64,000 nucleotides of DNA from Streptomyces sp. P9-A2 (GCF_036634175.1 NZ_JAZIFX010000001.1:5704001-5768000), one strand, 5' to 3'; positions 11,902 through 23,932 are shown, counted from the first letter of the stretch. Program-made: numbers and translations. Notes: generated from the letters alone by a model not told the origin.

Positions 11902-12345
11902 CTGTCAGCCTCCCGCGGCTCATCATGGGACGACGGCGGGCAGGGGAGTGCGGCCGCCCAGTCCCCTGGGCGTTCCTCGGCTCCGGCCGCGGCTCCCCGG
12001 CGCGTCGTCCTCCCCTCAGTTCTGCCCAGAGCATGCCGCGCACTCACGTTTCCCCGGGGAACGTCAGGGTGCGCCCCGACGTTTTCCGGGGCGCACCCTT
12101 GCGTGACCCCGGGGCGAGGGCGCGCACGTGTGTCCCTCCGGGGGCACACGCACGCGTCCCGCGGGGGCACACGCACGGCGTCCCGCAGGGGCCACGCACG
12201 CGTCCCGCAGGGGCCACGCGGGCGTCTCCCGCCGGGACATGCGCGCGTCCCTCCAGGGCGCAGGGGATACGGCCGGGTGGGGATGACCGTTCCCCGAGGG
12301 GACGCATGGTCGTTTCCCAGGGCGCGCACCGTCGTTGGGCAGCGC
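11902..12345 (+). repeat. 444-bp divergent intergenic region: strong hairpin plus about six 23-bp imperfect repeats
   Basis: Between divergent glgX and the first L,D-transpeptidase. A perfect 12-bp stem (AGGGTGCGCCCC at 12066-12077, GGGGCGCACCCT at 12088-12099, 10-nt loop) is followed from about 12129 to 12262 by about six imperfect 23-bp units built on GCGTCCCGCRGGGGCCACGC, each partly self-complementary. No gene in either strand has convincing codon bias here. Confidence 0.6.
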
Positions 12346-13581
12346 GTGAGTCACGTACAAGGGCGCGCACGGCGCGCGAGGGCCGCACTGGCTGCCGTAG
12401 TGACATGGGCAGGGCTGTTGGCCGGGGCCGTCGGCTGTACCTCGGACGGCCCCGTCGCGGGGGCGTTCGGCCCCCCGGGACCCGAGGAGGTGATCAAGGT
12501 CGTGCCCGCCGACGCGAGCAAGGAGGTGCGCCCCGGCCGGGTGCTGCGGGTGCGGGCGTCCGAGGGCCGGCTGGAGTCGGTGAAGGTCGTCCGGTCCCAG
12601 GACGCGAGGGAGGCCCCGGTCCCCGGCCGGATCTCCGCCGACGGGCAGAGCTGGAAACCCGACGACGAACGGCTCGCGCTGGCCGCGAAGTACACGGTCG
12701 ACGCCGTCGCCCTGGACGACGACGGGCGCCGTTCTGCGCGCCGCACCACCTTCACGACGTACGTCCCCGAGCAGCGCTTCATCGGCTACGTCGCCCCGGA
12801 GGACCGTTCCGTCGTCGGCACGGGGATGATCGTCTCCCTGGCGTTCAACCGCGAGATCGTCCACCGCGCGGCGGTCGAACGCGCCGTACGCGTCACCTCC
12901 CGCCCGGCCGCAGACATCCGCCCGCACTGGTTCGGCAAGGAACGCCTCGACTTCCGGCCCGAGGAGTACTGGAAACCCGGCACCGAGGTCACCGTAGAGC
13001 TGGACCTGCGGGACGTCGAGGGCGCGCCCGGCGCCTACGGGCTCCAGCACCGCACGTTCTCGTTCACCGTCGGCCGCGGCCAGGTCTCGGTGGTCGACGC
13101 GTCCCGGCACACCATGGAGGTGCGACGGGACGGCGAGGTGCTCGCCACGGTGCCGGTCACGGCCGGGGCGCCGAAGACCCCCACGTACAACGGGAAGATG
13201 GTGATCACCGAGATGCTCGAGGTCACCCGGATGAACGGCGCGACCGTCGGCTTCACCGACGACGACGGCAAGGGCGAGTACGACATCCCCGACGTCCCGC
13301 ACGCCATCCGCCTGACCCAGTCCGGCACCTTCCTGCACGGCAACTACTGGGCCGACGAGGACGTCTTCGGCGACACCAACGTCAGCCACGGGTGCGTGGG
13401 CCTGCGCGACGTGAAGGGCGGCGGCGCGGGCACCCCGGCCGGCTGGTTCTTCGACCGCAGTCTCGTCGGCGACGTCGTCGAGGTGGTCAACAGCAAGGAC
13501 CGGACGGTCGCCCCGGACAACGGCCTCGGCGGCTGGAACATGTCCTGGGAGAAGTGGACGAAGGGCAGCGCCGTGAGGTGA
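12346..13581 (+). CDS. Lipoprotein L,D-transpeptidase (YkuD), copy 1
   Basis: A 411-residue exported enzyme that forms 3-3 crosslinks in peptidoglycan. A basic start, a hydrophobic segment and Cys in GAVGCTSDG suggest a lipoprotein. Two immunoglobulin-like domains precede the YkuD domain, as in mycobacterial LdtMt2. Its catalytic motif is HGN...SHGCVGLRD with Cys350. GTG 12346 was chosen because it gives a clean signal peptide; in-frame ATG 12283 would add 21 residues. A paralogue follows 200 bp downstream. Confidence 0.92.
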   Translation: MSHVQGRARRARAALAAVVTWAGLLAGAVGCTSDGPVAGAFGPPGPEEVIKVVPADASKEVRPGRVLRVRASEGRLESVKVVRSQDAREAPVPGRISADGQSWKPDDERLALAAKYTVDAVALDDDGRRSARRTTFTTYVPEQRFIGYVAPEDRSVVGTGMIVSLAFNREIVHRAAVERAVRVTSRPAADIRPHWFGKERLDFRPEEYWKPGTEVTVELDLRDVEGAPGAYGLQHRTFSFTVGRGQVSVVDASRHTMEVRRDGEVLATVPVTAGAPKTPTYNGKMVITEMLEVTRMNGATVGFTDDDGKGEYDIPDVPHAIRLTQSGTFLHGNYWADEDVFGDTNVSHGCVGLRDVKGGGAGTPAGWFFDRSLVGDVVEVVNSKDRTVAPDNGLGGWNMSWEKWTKGSAVR

Positions 13582-13783
13582 CCCCCGGCGCCCCCGGACG
13601 CCCTCACGCGCGGATGGCCGAAAGGGCTCTCCGGTTGTGCTCCGCGGGCCATTGAAGTTTGGAACGGAACGGTGACACACCGGCCGCCTCCAACCCTCCT
13701 GGCCTGTGGTTACTATGCGCCCAAGCGCGCGTGGGGCGTGCGGGGGCGTGGGTCGGACCAGGCCCGCCGAGGGGAGAAAACAA

Positions 13784-15031
13784 GTGAACGTGGGGCCGAT
13801 ATCGGGGGCGGCGGTCGACGCGCGGAGACGTGGCGGCAGGAAGCTCGCCGCGCTGGCACTCGGGGTGGTGCTGGCGGTCACGGCGTGCGGTGGCGGGGGG
13901 ACCGGCTCGGGCTCCGGGTCCGGTGCGGACGACGGCAAGCCCAAGGACTCCACCGCGGCGCAGAGCAAGCAGTCCGAGGCGGTCATCGGCATAGCGCCCG
14001 AGGACGGTGCCGAGTCCGTGAAGACCAGCGGCGCGCTCAAGGTCGACGCGGCCAAGGGCAAGCTGACCGAGGTCGTCGTCAAGAACCCGGACGGCGAGAG
14101 GATCGACGGGGAGATATCCGGCGACGGCGCCCACTGGACGCCGTCGACCCACCTGGCCGCCTCCACCAAGTACACCGTGCACGCGGTCGCCAAGGACTCC
14201 GCCGGCCGCACCGCCGCCGAGGACTCCAGCTTCACCACGCTGACCCCGAAGAACACCTTCGTCGGCACCTTCACCCCCGAGGACGGCTCCAAGGTCGGCG
14301 TCGGAATGCCGTTCTCGCTCCGCTTCACCCGGGGCATCACCAACGCCGAGGACGTCGAGAAGGCCATCCGCATCACGACCGAGCCGGCCGTCGAGGTCGA
14401 GGGGCACTGGTTCGGCAACGACCGCCTCGACTTCCGGCCCGAGAAGTACTGGAAGCCCGGCACCAAGGTCACCGTCGACCTCAACCTCGACGGTGTCGAG
14501 GGCCGCGACGGCGTCTACGGCGAACAGGTCAAGACCGTCTCCTTCACCATCGGCCGCAGCCAGGTCTCCGTCGTCGACGCCAAGAAACACACCATGAAGG
14601 TCGAGCGGGACGGCGAGGTCATCAAGACCATCCCGATCACCGCCGGCGCCCCCGGCACCGAGACGTGGAACGGCAAGATGGTCGTCAGCGAGCGGCTCAA
14701 GGTCACCCGCATGAACGGCGAGACGGTCGGGTTCGGCGGCGAGTACGACATCAAGGACGTCCCGCACGCCATGCGCCTGAGCACGTCGGGGACCTTCATC
14801 CACGGCAACTACTGGGGCGGCGGCGCCTTCGGCAACTACAACGCCAGCCACGGCTGCATCGGCCTGCGCGACACCCGCGGCGGCTGGGACAAGAAGGCAC
14901 CGGGCGCCTGGTTCTTCGAGAACACCATGATCGGCGACGTGGTCGTCGTGAAGAACTCCAACGACGCCACCATCGCCCCGGACAACGGCCTCAACGGCTG
15001 GAACATGTCCTGGGAGAAGTGGAAGGCGTAA
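13784..15031 (+). CDS. Lipoprotein L,D-transpeptidase (YkuD), copy 2
   Basis: A 415-residue paralogue of the preceding gene with the same architecture: lipobox VTAC (Cys about residue 35), a Gly/Ser linker, two Ig-like domains, and a YkuD domain with HGNYWGG and SHGCIGLRD (catalytic Cys358). GTG 13784 follows a GAGGGGAG ribosome site. The 202-bp gap upstream carries TACTAT at 13711-13716, a possible -10, so it may have its own promoter. Both proteins end in a similar NGWNMSWEKW tail. Confidence 0.94.
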   Translation: MNVGPISGAAVDARRRGGRKLAALALGVVLAVTACGGGGTGSGSGSGADDGKPKDSTAAQSKQSEAVIGIAPEDGAESVKTSGALKVDAAKGKLTEVVVKNPDGERIDGEISGDGAHWTPSTHLAASTKYTVHAVAKDSAGRTAAEDSSFTTLTPKNTFVGTFTPEDGSKVGVGMPFSLRFTRGITNAEDVEKAIRITTEPAVEVEGHWFGNDRLDFRPEKYWKPGTKVTVDLNLDGVEGRDGVYGEQVKTVSFTIGRSQVSVVDAKKHTMKVERDGEVIKTIPITAGAPGTETWNGKMVVSERLKVTRMNGETVGFGGEYDIKDVPHAMRLSTSGTFIHGNYWGGGAFGNYNASHGCIGLRDTRGGWDKKAPGAWFFENTMIGDVVVVKNSNDATIAPDNGLNGWNMSWEKWKA

Positions 15032-15110
15032 CCGCACGACCCGCACGACCCGCGGGAGACGGTACGAGGTACGCGGCCCCGGTGTGAGGTACGGCACCGG
15101 GGCCGTAGTC

Positions 15111-15285
15111 GTTGGTCACCGTGCTGTGTCTGCCCGGGGGCGACCCCCGGTCCCCCGGCCGAGTGTGAGCGACCGCACCGGCCCCATTGCCGTTGGTCAC
15201 CGTGCTGTGTCTGCCCGGGGGCGACCCCCGGTCCCCCGGCCGAGTGTGAGCGACCGCACCGGCCCCATTGCCGTTAGTCACCGTT
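15111..15285 (+). repeat. Perfect 81-bp tandem duplication with truncated third copy
   Basis: Unit 15111-15191 is repeated exactly at 15192-15272, and a third copy starts at 15273 but stops after about 13 bases (with one mismatch), just before the enoyl-CoA hydratase start. Each unit holds a small hairpin (CCGGGGG CGA CCCCCGG). A diverged partial copy lies just upstream (about 15085-15110). 81 is a multiple of three, so the repeat is open in several frames, but codon bias does not support a gene. Confidence 0.95.
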
Positions 15286-15296
15286 AACCTGCTGTC

Positions 15297-16064
15297 ATGA
15301 CCGTACATCTCGAAGTCGCCGAGGGCGTCGGCACGCTGCGCCTGGACCGCCCGCCCATGAACGCGCTGGACGTCGCCACGCAGGACCGGCTGAAGGAACT
15401 CGCCGAGGAGATCACACGCCGCGAGGACGTGCGCGCCGTGGTGATCTTCGGCGGCGAGAAGGTGTTCGCGGCGGGCGCGGACATCAAGGAGATGCAGGCC
15501 ATGGACCACACCGCGATGGTCCTGCGCGCCCGCGCCCTGCAGGACTCCTTCACTGCGGTGGCGCGCATCCCCAAGCCGGTGGTGGCAGCGGTGACCGGTT
15601 ACGCGCTGGGCGGCGGCTGCGAGCTCGCGCTCTGTGCGGACTTCCGTATCGCCGGGGAGAACGCCAAGCTGGGCCAGCCCGAGATCCTGCTCGGACTGAT
15701 CCCGGGGGCCGGCGGCACTCAGCGCCTGGCCCGGCTGATCGGCCCGTCCAGGGCGAAGGACCTGATCTTCACGGGCCGTCAGGTGAAGGCCGACGAGGCG
15801 CTGGCGCTGGGCCTGGTGGACCGTGTGGTGCCCGCCGCCGAGGTCTACGAACAGGCTTACGCGTGGGCCGCGAAGCTCGCCAAGGGTCCCGCGATCGCCC
15901 TGCGCGCGGCCAAGGAGGCGGTCGACACCGGTCTGGAGACCGACATCGACACCGGCCTCGCCGTCGAGCGCAACTGGTTCGCGGGCCTGTTCGCCACCGA
16001 GGACCGCGAACGGGGGATGCGCAGCTTCGTGGAGGACGGCCCCGGCAAGGCGAAGTTCCTCTGA
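15297..16064 (+). CDS. Enoyl-CoA hydratase/isomerase family protein
   Basis: A 255-residue crotonase-fold protein. The oxyanion-hole segments are AAGADIKEM (about 60) and GYALGGGCELALCADFRIA (about 100-120), and the acidic residue region ILLGLIPGAGGTQRL matches hydratases with both Glu positions plausible. It likely hydrates trans-2-enoyl-CoA in fatty-acid oxidation. ATG 15297 has no Shine-Dalgarno and lies directly after the 81-bp repeats. Confidence 0.93.
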   Translation: MTVHLEVAEGVGTLRLDRPPMNALDVATQDRLKELAEEITRREDVRAVVIFGGEKVFAAGADIKEMQAMDHTAMVLRARALQDSFTAVARIPKPVVAAVTGYALGGGCELALCADFRIAGENAKLGQPEILLGLIPGAGGTQRLARLIGPSRAKDLIFTGRQVKADEALALGLVDRVVPAAEVYEQAYAWAAKLAKGPAIALRAAKEAVDTGLETDIDTGLAVERNWFAGLFATEDRERGMRSFVEDGPGKAKFL

Positions 16065-16337
16065 ACCTCCCTTTCGGGGCTTGCAATTGACGCGATGTCT
16101 GATTGGGGTCCCTCGATGGGGCGGTTTATGGGAGCCTTAACGCACCCTTAAGCCTGCCGTGTCGAGGGAGTCCGTCGATTGCCGCACAGCGAGCCGTTTC
16201 CGCAGGCCGCGCGGGCCGTCGGTACTCCCCGAGCATCGGGGGCATATGTCGGCGGACTGCCTCGCGGAGGGGGCGTACGGGGGGCGCATTCCGACGGAGC
16301 GGCCCCGGACGTCCCGCCGGGTGCCCATGATGGGGGC

Positions 16338-16841
16338 ATGGCGGGGCTGGATGGCAGGGAACAGCCGCGGGGAGACGGACGTGCGACCGCGTCGCGCTGG
16401 TCGCCGACGGTCGAGGACGAACACGCCCAGAAGGTACTGGAGTTGTTCGGTGATCCGTCACAGGCGGAGGTGCCGCTGCCGTCCCGCCCGGAGTCCGCGG
16501 CCACCGCCCGCCGGCTCACCCAGGTCGTGGTCCTGCGCCATTGGGGCCTCGGGGCGGCGATCACCGAGGACGCCGTGCTCCTCGTCTCCGAGCTCGTCGG
16601 CAACGCGGTGCGCCACACCGGCGCCCGCGTCTTCGGCCTCCGGCTGCGCCGCCGCCCCCGCTGGATCCGCGTAGAGGTCCGTGACCCGTCCCGCAGCCTG
16701 CCCTGCCTCATGCCGGTCCAGGAACTGGACGTCAGCGGCCGCGGCCTCTTCCTCGTCGACACCCTCGCCGACCGCTGGGGCGTCGATCTCCTGCCCCGGG
16801 GCAAGACGACCTGGTTCGACATGCGCATCACCGATCGCTGA
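16338..16841 (+). CDS. RsbW/SpoIIAB-like ATP-binding regulatory protein
   Basis: A 167-residue HATPase_c_2 protein. N box LVSELVGNAVRHT and G box GRGLFLVDTLADRWGV are intact, and it ends in WFDMRI like Streptomyces anti-sigma-factor-type kinases. Start at ATG 16338 after a G-rich stretch; the same frame is open to 16179 but the extra residues look non-coding. Its partner (sigma or anti-anti-sigma factor) is not adjacent. Confidence 0.85.
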   Translation: MAGLDGREQPRGDGRATASRWSPTVEDEHAQKVLELFGDPSQAEVPLPSRPESAATARRLTQVVVLRHWGLGAAITEDAVLLVSELVGNAVRHTGARVFGLRLRRRPRWIRVEVRDPSRSLPCLMPVQELDVSGRGLFLVDTLADRWGVDLLPRGKTTWFDMRITDR

Positions 16842-16875
16842 GCCGCCCTGCTCCTGGCCCCGCGGGCGGTTGCTC

Positions 16876-17433
16876 TCAGGCGCCGCCCGCCCACTTCTCG
16901 AGGGCGGCGCGGTCGGGGAAGTCGGCGACGTTCGTGTCCAGAGGGTCATCGGTGTACTGGTGGAAGCGCCACTCGGCCTCGATACGGGGTGTGCCCTCGC
17001 TGACGTAGTCGGCGATCCACAGACCGTCGCCCGCGTAGGACGTCGTGTCGACGTTCAGCCAGAAGTCCCGGTTGCAGTACAGGATCACCCGGTGGTCCGG
17101 GCGCAGCTCCTTGACCTTCCGGATGAACTCGTCCTTCTCCGTGTTGCTCGCGCGAGTGCCCTCGCCGGTCGTCTCCCAGTCGACGGCCAGGATGTCGCCC
17201 TGCCGCTCGGGTGTCTCGGAGACGAAGTACTCCGCCTGTGCCGTCAGGTCGCCCGGCCACAGGAAGTGGTAGAAGCCGACGACCAGTCCGGCCTCGCGGG
17301 CGCGTTCCGTCTGGGCCGACAGCTTGGGGCTGACGTACGAACTGCCCTCCGTCGCCTTGACGAAGACGAAGGACAACCCGTCCGTGGCGTAGGACGAGGA
17401 CTGGTACGAACTCACATCGATGCCGCGCAGCAT
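16876..17433 (-). CDS. GH25 family lysozyme-like muramidase
   Basis: A 185-residue single-domain GH25 protein. It has the N-terminal Asp in LRGIDVSSYQ, the DxE pair in ILAVDWETTG, and WIADY and FHQYTDD near the C terminus. Such enzymes cleave the N-acetylmuramic acid bonds of peptidoglycan. ATG at 17433 has an AGGGAGG ribosome site. No signal peptide is visible, so it is either released by lysis or exported another way. Confidence 0.9.
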   Translation of the reverse strand: MLRGIDVSSYQSSSYATDGLSFVFVKATEGSSYVSPKLSAQTERAREAGLVVGFYHFLWPGDLTAQAEYFVSETPERQGDILAVDWETTGEGTRASNTEKDEFIRKVKELRPDHRVILYCNRDFWLNVDTTSYAGDGLWIADYVSEGTPRIEAEWRFHQYTDDPLDTNVADFPDRAALEKWAGGA

Positions 17434-17915
17434 GGGGCCTCCCTGAAGTGCTGGTGGGGGGAAGGAGAGCCGGAGAGGATGGAGGGGGCGGTGAGGTCGG
17501 TGAGGTCGGTGAGGTCGAACGGATGCTTCCTCTTGTGCATCACTGCCCCACCGTGACACGGGACGCCCGCGAATATGGTGCACACATCAACTTCTCACCA
17601 TTGTGGGGGACCGGCGGCCCGACCTCACACACCACACCGGTACCCAGAGCACCTCCGATGTCTTCTGCCCGTCATGTACTGGTTACCTGGCACGAGTGAA
17701 CTACCCCAAGGGCGAAGTGGGTTGACGCACATCGGTGCCCGGGACACAGCGCCTCCGGGCGTTGAGCAGAACCTGCTGGGGGGACCGGCGAACTGCGCGC
17801 CGGCCCGGGGCGCGGCGGACCACACCGAACTGCGGCCCCTGGACGTCGCCGACGCGGGGGCGGCCTCAAGGTCGGCGACAGCGGGCTGCGACCGCTCGAA
17901 CAGGTACGGCTTTTG
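17434..17915. other. 482-bp intergenic stretch, no confident gene
   Basis: Holds three tandem copies of GGTGAGGTC near 17490-17517, then a moderately lower-GC stretch (17570-17740). From about 17800 the third-position GC bias switches between frames, as if a decayed or frameshifted reading frame led into the ORF at 17916. I see no recognisable product. Confidence 0.4.
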
Positions 17916-18650
17916 ATGGTGCGACCGGGACCATGGCCACCGGAGCTCGACGCCGTGGCGGCCGCGGTGGCGGTGGCGCGGCGGTTGTGGCGCGCGGCGT
18001 CCGAGGACTTCGCGAACGCCGTCCCGGCACCGAACGCGGCCTGGGCACGGGACACGGTCATCGGCCTGGTGCTGCCTTCGGAGGAGTATCCGGTACCGAC
18101 GGACTCCCGGTACGCGGCGGAGGAGGACCGCGCCGCGGTGCGCCGGATCACCCACGAGCTGCTGAGGGCGGGAGCGGGCCCCCGTGCGGTCGTCCGTCTG
18201 GCGGCTCGGCACCGGCGCGACCTGGACTCGCGTCCAGGTACTGACCCGACCGCGCCGGGGCCCGGTTCACCGAGCCCGGCTCACCCGTCGCACCAGCCGT
18301 GGGTCTTGCCGAACTGCAGCAGCCCGCGGCGCGCCTGGAGGATCTGTTCGCCGGTCAGTGTCGGCGCGGCGGACAGCAGGACCTCCGTGACCTCTGTGAG
18401 GTACTCCTCGGCGGTGAGCACGTCGCACAGCGGGTCCTCGCCGTCCACCGGCTGCCTGCCTCCGCCGGCGGACGACACCGGGCCCGCGCCCTGGGCCAGG
18501 CGCACGCCCGTGGCCTTCAGTCCCCGGTCGCCCTCCTCGATCTCGAACTCCACGGTGACCCCGGGACGCAACTGGTGCTCCGGAATCCGTACGTCGTTGA
18601 CGTGGAGGAAGACGTCCTCCCCGCCGTGCTCCGGAGCGATGAACCCGTAA
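17916..18650 (+). CDS. Hypothetical protein, 3' end uncertain
   Basis: ATG 17916 opens a frame with strong third-position GC up to about 18235, giving a 105-residue Ala/Arg-rich helical segment (PPELDAVAAAVAVARRLW, YAAEEDRAAVRRITHELL). The frame stays open to 18650 but its last 370 nt are antisense to the cold-shock-domain gene and lose coding character. The real gene therefore probably ends near 18250, perhaps through a frameshift (a TGA lies at 18242 in another frame). The frame also looks coding upstream of the ATG, from about 17862. No family recognised. Confidence 0.35.
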   Translation: MVRPGPWPPELDAVAAAVAVARRLWRAASEDFANAVPAPNAAWARDTVIGLVLPSEEYPVPTDSRYAAEEDRAAVRRITHELLRAGAGPRAVVRLAARHRRDLDSRPGTDPTAPGPGSPSPAHPSHQPWVLPNCSSPRRAWRICSPVSVGAADSRTSVTSVRYSSAVSTSHSGSSPSTGCLPPPADDTGPAPWARRTPVAFSPRSPSSISNSTVTPGRNWCSGIRTSLTWRKTSSPPCSGAMNP

Positions 18651-18691
18651 CCCCGTACGGCGTCGAACCGCACCACACGACCAGCAACCAT
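18281..18691 (-). CDS. Cold-shock-domain protein with C-terminal extension
   Basis: A 136-residue protein. Residues 1-68 form a CspA-like OB fold with RNP1-like GYGFIAP and RNP2-like DVFLHV, binding single-stranded nucleic acid. A 65-residue helical tail ([32 protein letters not shown]) is not part of classical 67-residue cold-shock proteins. ATG 18691 has a GGGGG ribosome site. Monocistronic, upstream of and codirectional with nothing; the next minus-strand gene is sdaA. Confidence 0.88.
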   Translation of the reverse strand: MVAGRVVRFDAVRGYGFIAPEHGGEDVFLHVNDVRIPEHQLRPGVTVEFEIEEGDRGLKATGVRLAQGAGPVSSAGGGRQPVDGEDPLCDVLTAEEYLTEVTEVLLSAAPTLTGEQILQARRGLLQFGKTHGWCDG

Positions 18692-18812
18692 GGTTTCCAA
18701 CCCCCAACAGAACACCGGACCCCGGGCCCGGACCCCATGTCCGGAACGGAACCCGACCAGCCAGGCCAACATACGCCGTCCGTCGTGCCCCGTCCCCTCA
18801 GCACCCGATCCC

Positions 18813-20180
<1,368 letters not shown>

Positions 20181-20297
20181 GGAAGGACTCCTAGGGGTTC
20201 GGCGGACGCCGCTGTCCGCCGGGGGGTGGTTCGCGGTGGTACGGATGCGGGGAACGGGACGGTGTTCACAGGGGGTGTTCACAGGGGGCGCACGACA

Positions 20298-20338
20298 CGG
20301 GGCATCGCGCCCACTGACCCAGTGTGCGCGATGCCCCG
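20298..20338 (-). terminator. Strong bidirectional-type hairpin after glyA
   Basis: Perfect 13-bp stem (CGGGGCATCGCGC at 20298-20310, GCGCGATGCCCCG at 20326-20338). Its 15-nt loop itself folds into a 5-bp stem (CACTG/CAGTG). It lies 30 nt past the glyA stop and before the sdaA leader, so it should insulate sdaA from glyA transcription. Confidence 0.8.
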
Positions 20339-20367
20339 GACGGTCGTACGAATCAAAGCGTACGAAA

Positions 20368-21642
<1,275 letters not shown>

Positions 21643-21657
21643 GGGACTACGGCCTCC

Positions 21658-22035
21658 TCAGCCCTGGATGAAGGCGTCGTACTCGGCGGCGGAAAGCAGG
21701 TCGGCCGGCTCGTCGGTGACCCGCACCTTGAACAGCCAGCCGCCCTCGAAGGGGGCCGAGTTCACCAGCGAGGGGTCGCTGACCACGTCCTCGTTGATCT
21801 CGGTGACCTCGCCGGTGACCGGGCAGTACAGGTCGCTGACCGACTTGGTCGACTCCAGTTCGCCACAGGTCTCGCCCGCGGTCACGGTGTCACCGACCTC
21901 GGGGAGCTGGACGAACACGACGTCGCCGAGCGCGTTGGCCGCGTGCTCGGTGATGCCGATGGTCGACGCACCGTCCTCGGCGGCCGACAGCCACTCGTGT
22001 TCCTTGCTGTAACGCAGCTGCTGGGGGTTGCTCAT
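21658..22035 (-). CDS. gcvH: Glycine cleavage system H protein
   Basis: A 125-residue lipoyl carrier that shuttles the aminomethyl group between the P, T and L proteins. The lipoylated lysine is K64 in [13 protein letters not shown] 22035 has AGGAG 12 nt upstream. The 238-bp gap to gcvT contains short TGGAAGCCCT-type tandem repeats (about 22155-22200) but no gene, so gcvH may be read from the gcvT promoter. Confidence 0.97.
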   Translation of the reverse strand: MSNPQQLRYSKEHEWLSAAEDGASTIGITEHAANALGDVVFVQLPEVGDTVTAGETCGELESTKSVSDLYCPVTGEVTEINEDVVSDPSLVNSAPFEGGWLFKVRVTDEPADLLSAAEYDAFIQG

Positions 22036-22273
22036 GACCTGGATTCTCCTGTACGCGGGGGACTTGCTGATGACTCGGAAACTACGGGAAGTACGGGACA
22101 TGCGCGTGAGCGGGCACGACCTGCCCCGCTCACCCGTGCGGGGCCCTGGGGAGACCTTGGAAGCCCTTGGAAGCCCTTGGGCGGCCCTGGGAGGCCCTTG
22201 CGCCGACGTGCGAGGGCCTGGGAAGCCGTCCCGAGAGGCGTTCCGCGGCCGTCTGCGGCCGTCTGCGACGGTG

Positions 22274-23440
22274 CTACTTCTGCCGCTTGTAGAACGGCAG
22301 CGCCACGACCTCGTAAGGCTCGTGGCTGCCGCGGATGTCCACACCCACGCCCGCCGTGCCCGGCGCCGCGTACGCCACATCGACGTACGCCATCGCGATC
22401 GGCCGGCCCAGCGTCGGGGAGGGCGCGCCGGAGGTGACCTCGCCGATCACCTCGCCGCCGACGACCACCGCGTACCCGGCGCGCGGGACCCGGCGGCCCT
22501 CGGCGATCAGGCCGACCAGGGCGCGGGGCGGGGTCCGCTCGGCGCGGGCGGCGGCCTCGGTCAGAGCGGCGCGGCCCACGAAGTCGCCCTCCTTCTCGAA
22601 CTTCACCACCCGGCCGAACCCGGCGTCGAACGGTGTCAGGGAGGCGCTCAGCTCATTGCCGTACAGCGGCATGCCGGCCTCCAGCCGCAGCGTGTCCCGG
22701 CAGGACAGTCCGCACGGGATCAGGCCGACGCCCTCGCCCGCCTTCGTCAGCGCCTGCCACAGCTCCACCGCGTGCTCCGGCTTCACGAACAGCTCGAAAC
22801 CGTCCTCGCCGGTGTAGCCGGTCCGGGCGATGAGGGCGGGGACGCCCGCGACCGTGCCGGGCTGCCCGGCGTAGTACTTCATGCCCTCGACGTCGGTGTC
22901 GGCGTCGGTGAGGGACCGCAGGATGCCGGAGGACCCGGGGCCCTGCACCGCGAGCAGCGCGTACGCGTCGCGGTCGTCACGGACCTCGGTGTCGAAGCCG
23001 GCCGACCGCTCCACGAGCGCGTCCAGCACCACCTGGGCGTTGGAGGCGTTCGCGACGACCAGGTAGCGGGGGGATCCGGCGTGCGGGGACCCGGCCTCGG
23101 CCCCTGCCCCGGTGTCGTCGAGCCGGTAGACGATCAGGTCGTCCAGGATGCCGCCGTCCTCGCCGCAGATCATGGTGTAGCGGGCGCGGCCGGGCTTGAC
23201 GGTCCCGATGTTGCCGACCAGCGCGTGGTCGAGGAACCGGGACGCCTGCGGGCCGGTGACGGTGATCTCGCCCATGTGGGAGAGGTCGAAGAGGCCGGCC
23301 CCCGTCCGCACGGCGTTGTGCTCGTCGCGTTCGGAGCCGTAGCGCAGGGGCATGTCCCAGCCGGCGAAATCGGTCATCGTGGCACCGAGCGAACGATGCA
23401 GGGCGTCGAGCGCGGTCCGGCGGAGTTCGGTACTGCTCAT
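22274..23440 (-). CDS. gcvT: Glycine cleavage system T protein (aminomethyltransferase)
   Basis: A 388-residue folate-binding enzyme that releases ammonia and forms methylene-tetrahydrofolate. It has the family motifs [29 protein letters not shown] and ALVGL. Start ATG 23440 after GGGAG. It is preceded by a tandem glycine riboswitch, so expression should rise with glycine. gcvP is not in this window. Confidence 0.97.
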   Translation of the reverse strand: MSSTELRRTALDALHRSLGATMTDFAGWDMPLRYGSERDEHNAVRTGAGLFDLSHMGEITVTGPQASRFLDHALVGNIGTVKPGRARYTMICGEDGGILDDLIVYRLDDTGAGAEAGSPHAGSPRYLVVANASNAQVVLDALVERSAGFDTEVRDDRDAYALLAVQGPGSSGILRSLTDADTDVEGMKYYAGQPGTVAGVPALIARTGYTGEDGFELFVKPEHAVELWQALTKAGEGVGLIPCGLSCRDTLRLEAGMPLYGNELSASLTPFDAGFGRVVKFEKEGDFVGRAALTEAAARAERTPPRALVGLIAEGRRVPRAGYAVVVGGEVIGEVTSGAPSPTLGRPIAMAYVDVAYAAPGTAGVGVDIRGSHEPYEVVALPFYKRQK

Positions 23441-23477
23441 CGGTCGGTCTCCCAGGGCAGGACAGGCGAGGTCTTTC

Positions 23478-23690
23478 CTCCCCATCTGTCATCGGAACCT
23501 GAGAGGTTCGCCATGACCGCCCGCACAGGGGACGACCACGGCTTGCACCTTGGGTGGGGCACCGGCGACTCGCGCGGGGCCCGCTTTTCAGATGTGCCTC
23601 GCCCACGCGGTAACGGTGCCTGAGAGATTCAAGGGAGGGACTTGCTCCTTCGGCGCCCCGGCGGCAACTGGTGCCGGGGACTCTCCCGCG
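23478..23690 (-). promoter_or_regulatory. Tandem glycine riboswitch upstream of gcvT
   Basis: On the minus strand two aptamer-like cores follow each other. The first has GGGAGAG (23681-23687), GCCGAAGGAGCAA (23642-23654) and AATCTCTCAGGCA (23617-23629). The second has CCCAAGGTGCAAGCC (about 23540-23554) and CGAACCTCTCAGG (23498-23510), ending in GATGACAGATGGGGAGG. This is the gcvT-motif pattern of cooperative tandem glycine aptamers. It lies 40 nt before the gcvT start, which allows translational or terminator control. Confidence 0.93.
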
Positions 23691-23932
23691 CGGATTCGAA
23701 CGGCCGGTATGCAGTTGGCGCGTTCATCATTGCACGCATCACGGGGCCGCGGCAGGGGGACCCTTCTGGAAGGAGCGCAGGGTATTCGGGTGCTCACGCA
23801 CGGCTGTGACGGGTCTGTATCGGGAAAGGGACGGAAAGCAGAGGCGTCCGGCGTTACCGTCTCTTTACACTCGGCGGGGAGCGGCTCCGGTACCTGGGCA
23901 CAGAGCCGGACACCCCCAGGGGAGGACTCACG

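Noticed and set aside
12129..12262. Repeat array as a CRISPR array
   Set aside because: Units are adjacent with no unique spacers, and no cas gene is in the window.
15111..15285. 81-bp repeats as a CRISPR or as a coding region
   Set aside because: Repeats are contiguous with no spacers, and the codon bias in every frame is poor.
16179..16337. N-terminal extension of the RsbW-like protein
   Set aside because: Gly/Arg/Pro-rich without family similarity; ATG 16338 is better placed.
23688..23703. tRNA gene fragment (GGATTCGAAC resembles a T-loop)
   Set aside because: No acceptor, D or anticodon arm around it; it is part of the riboswitch leader.
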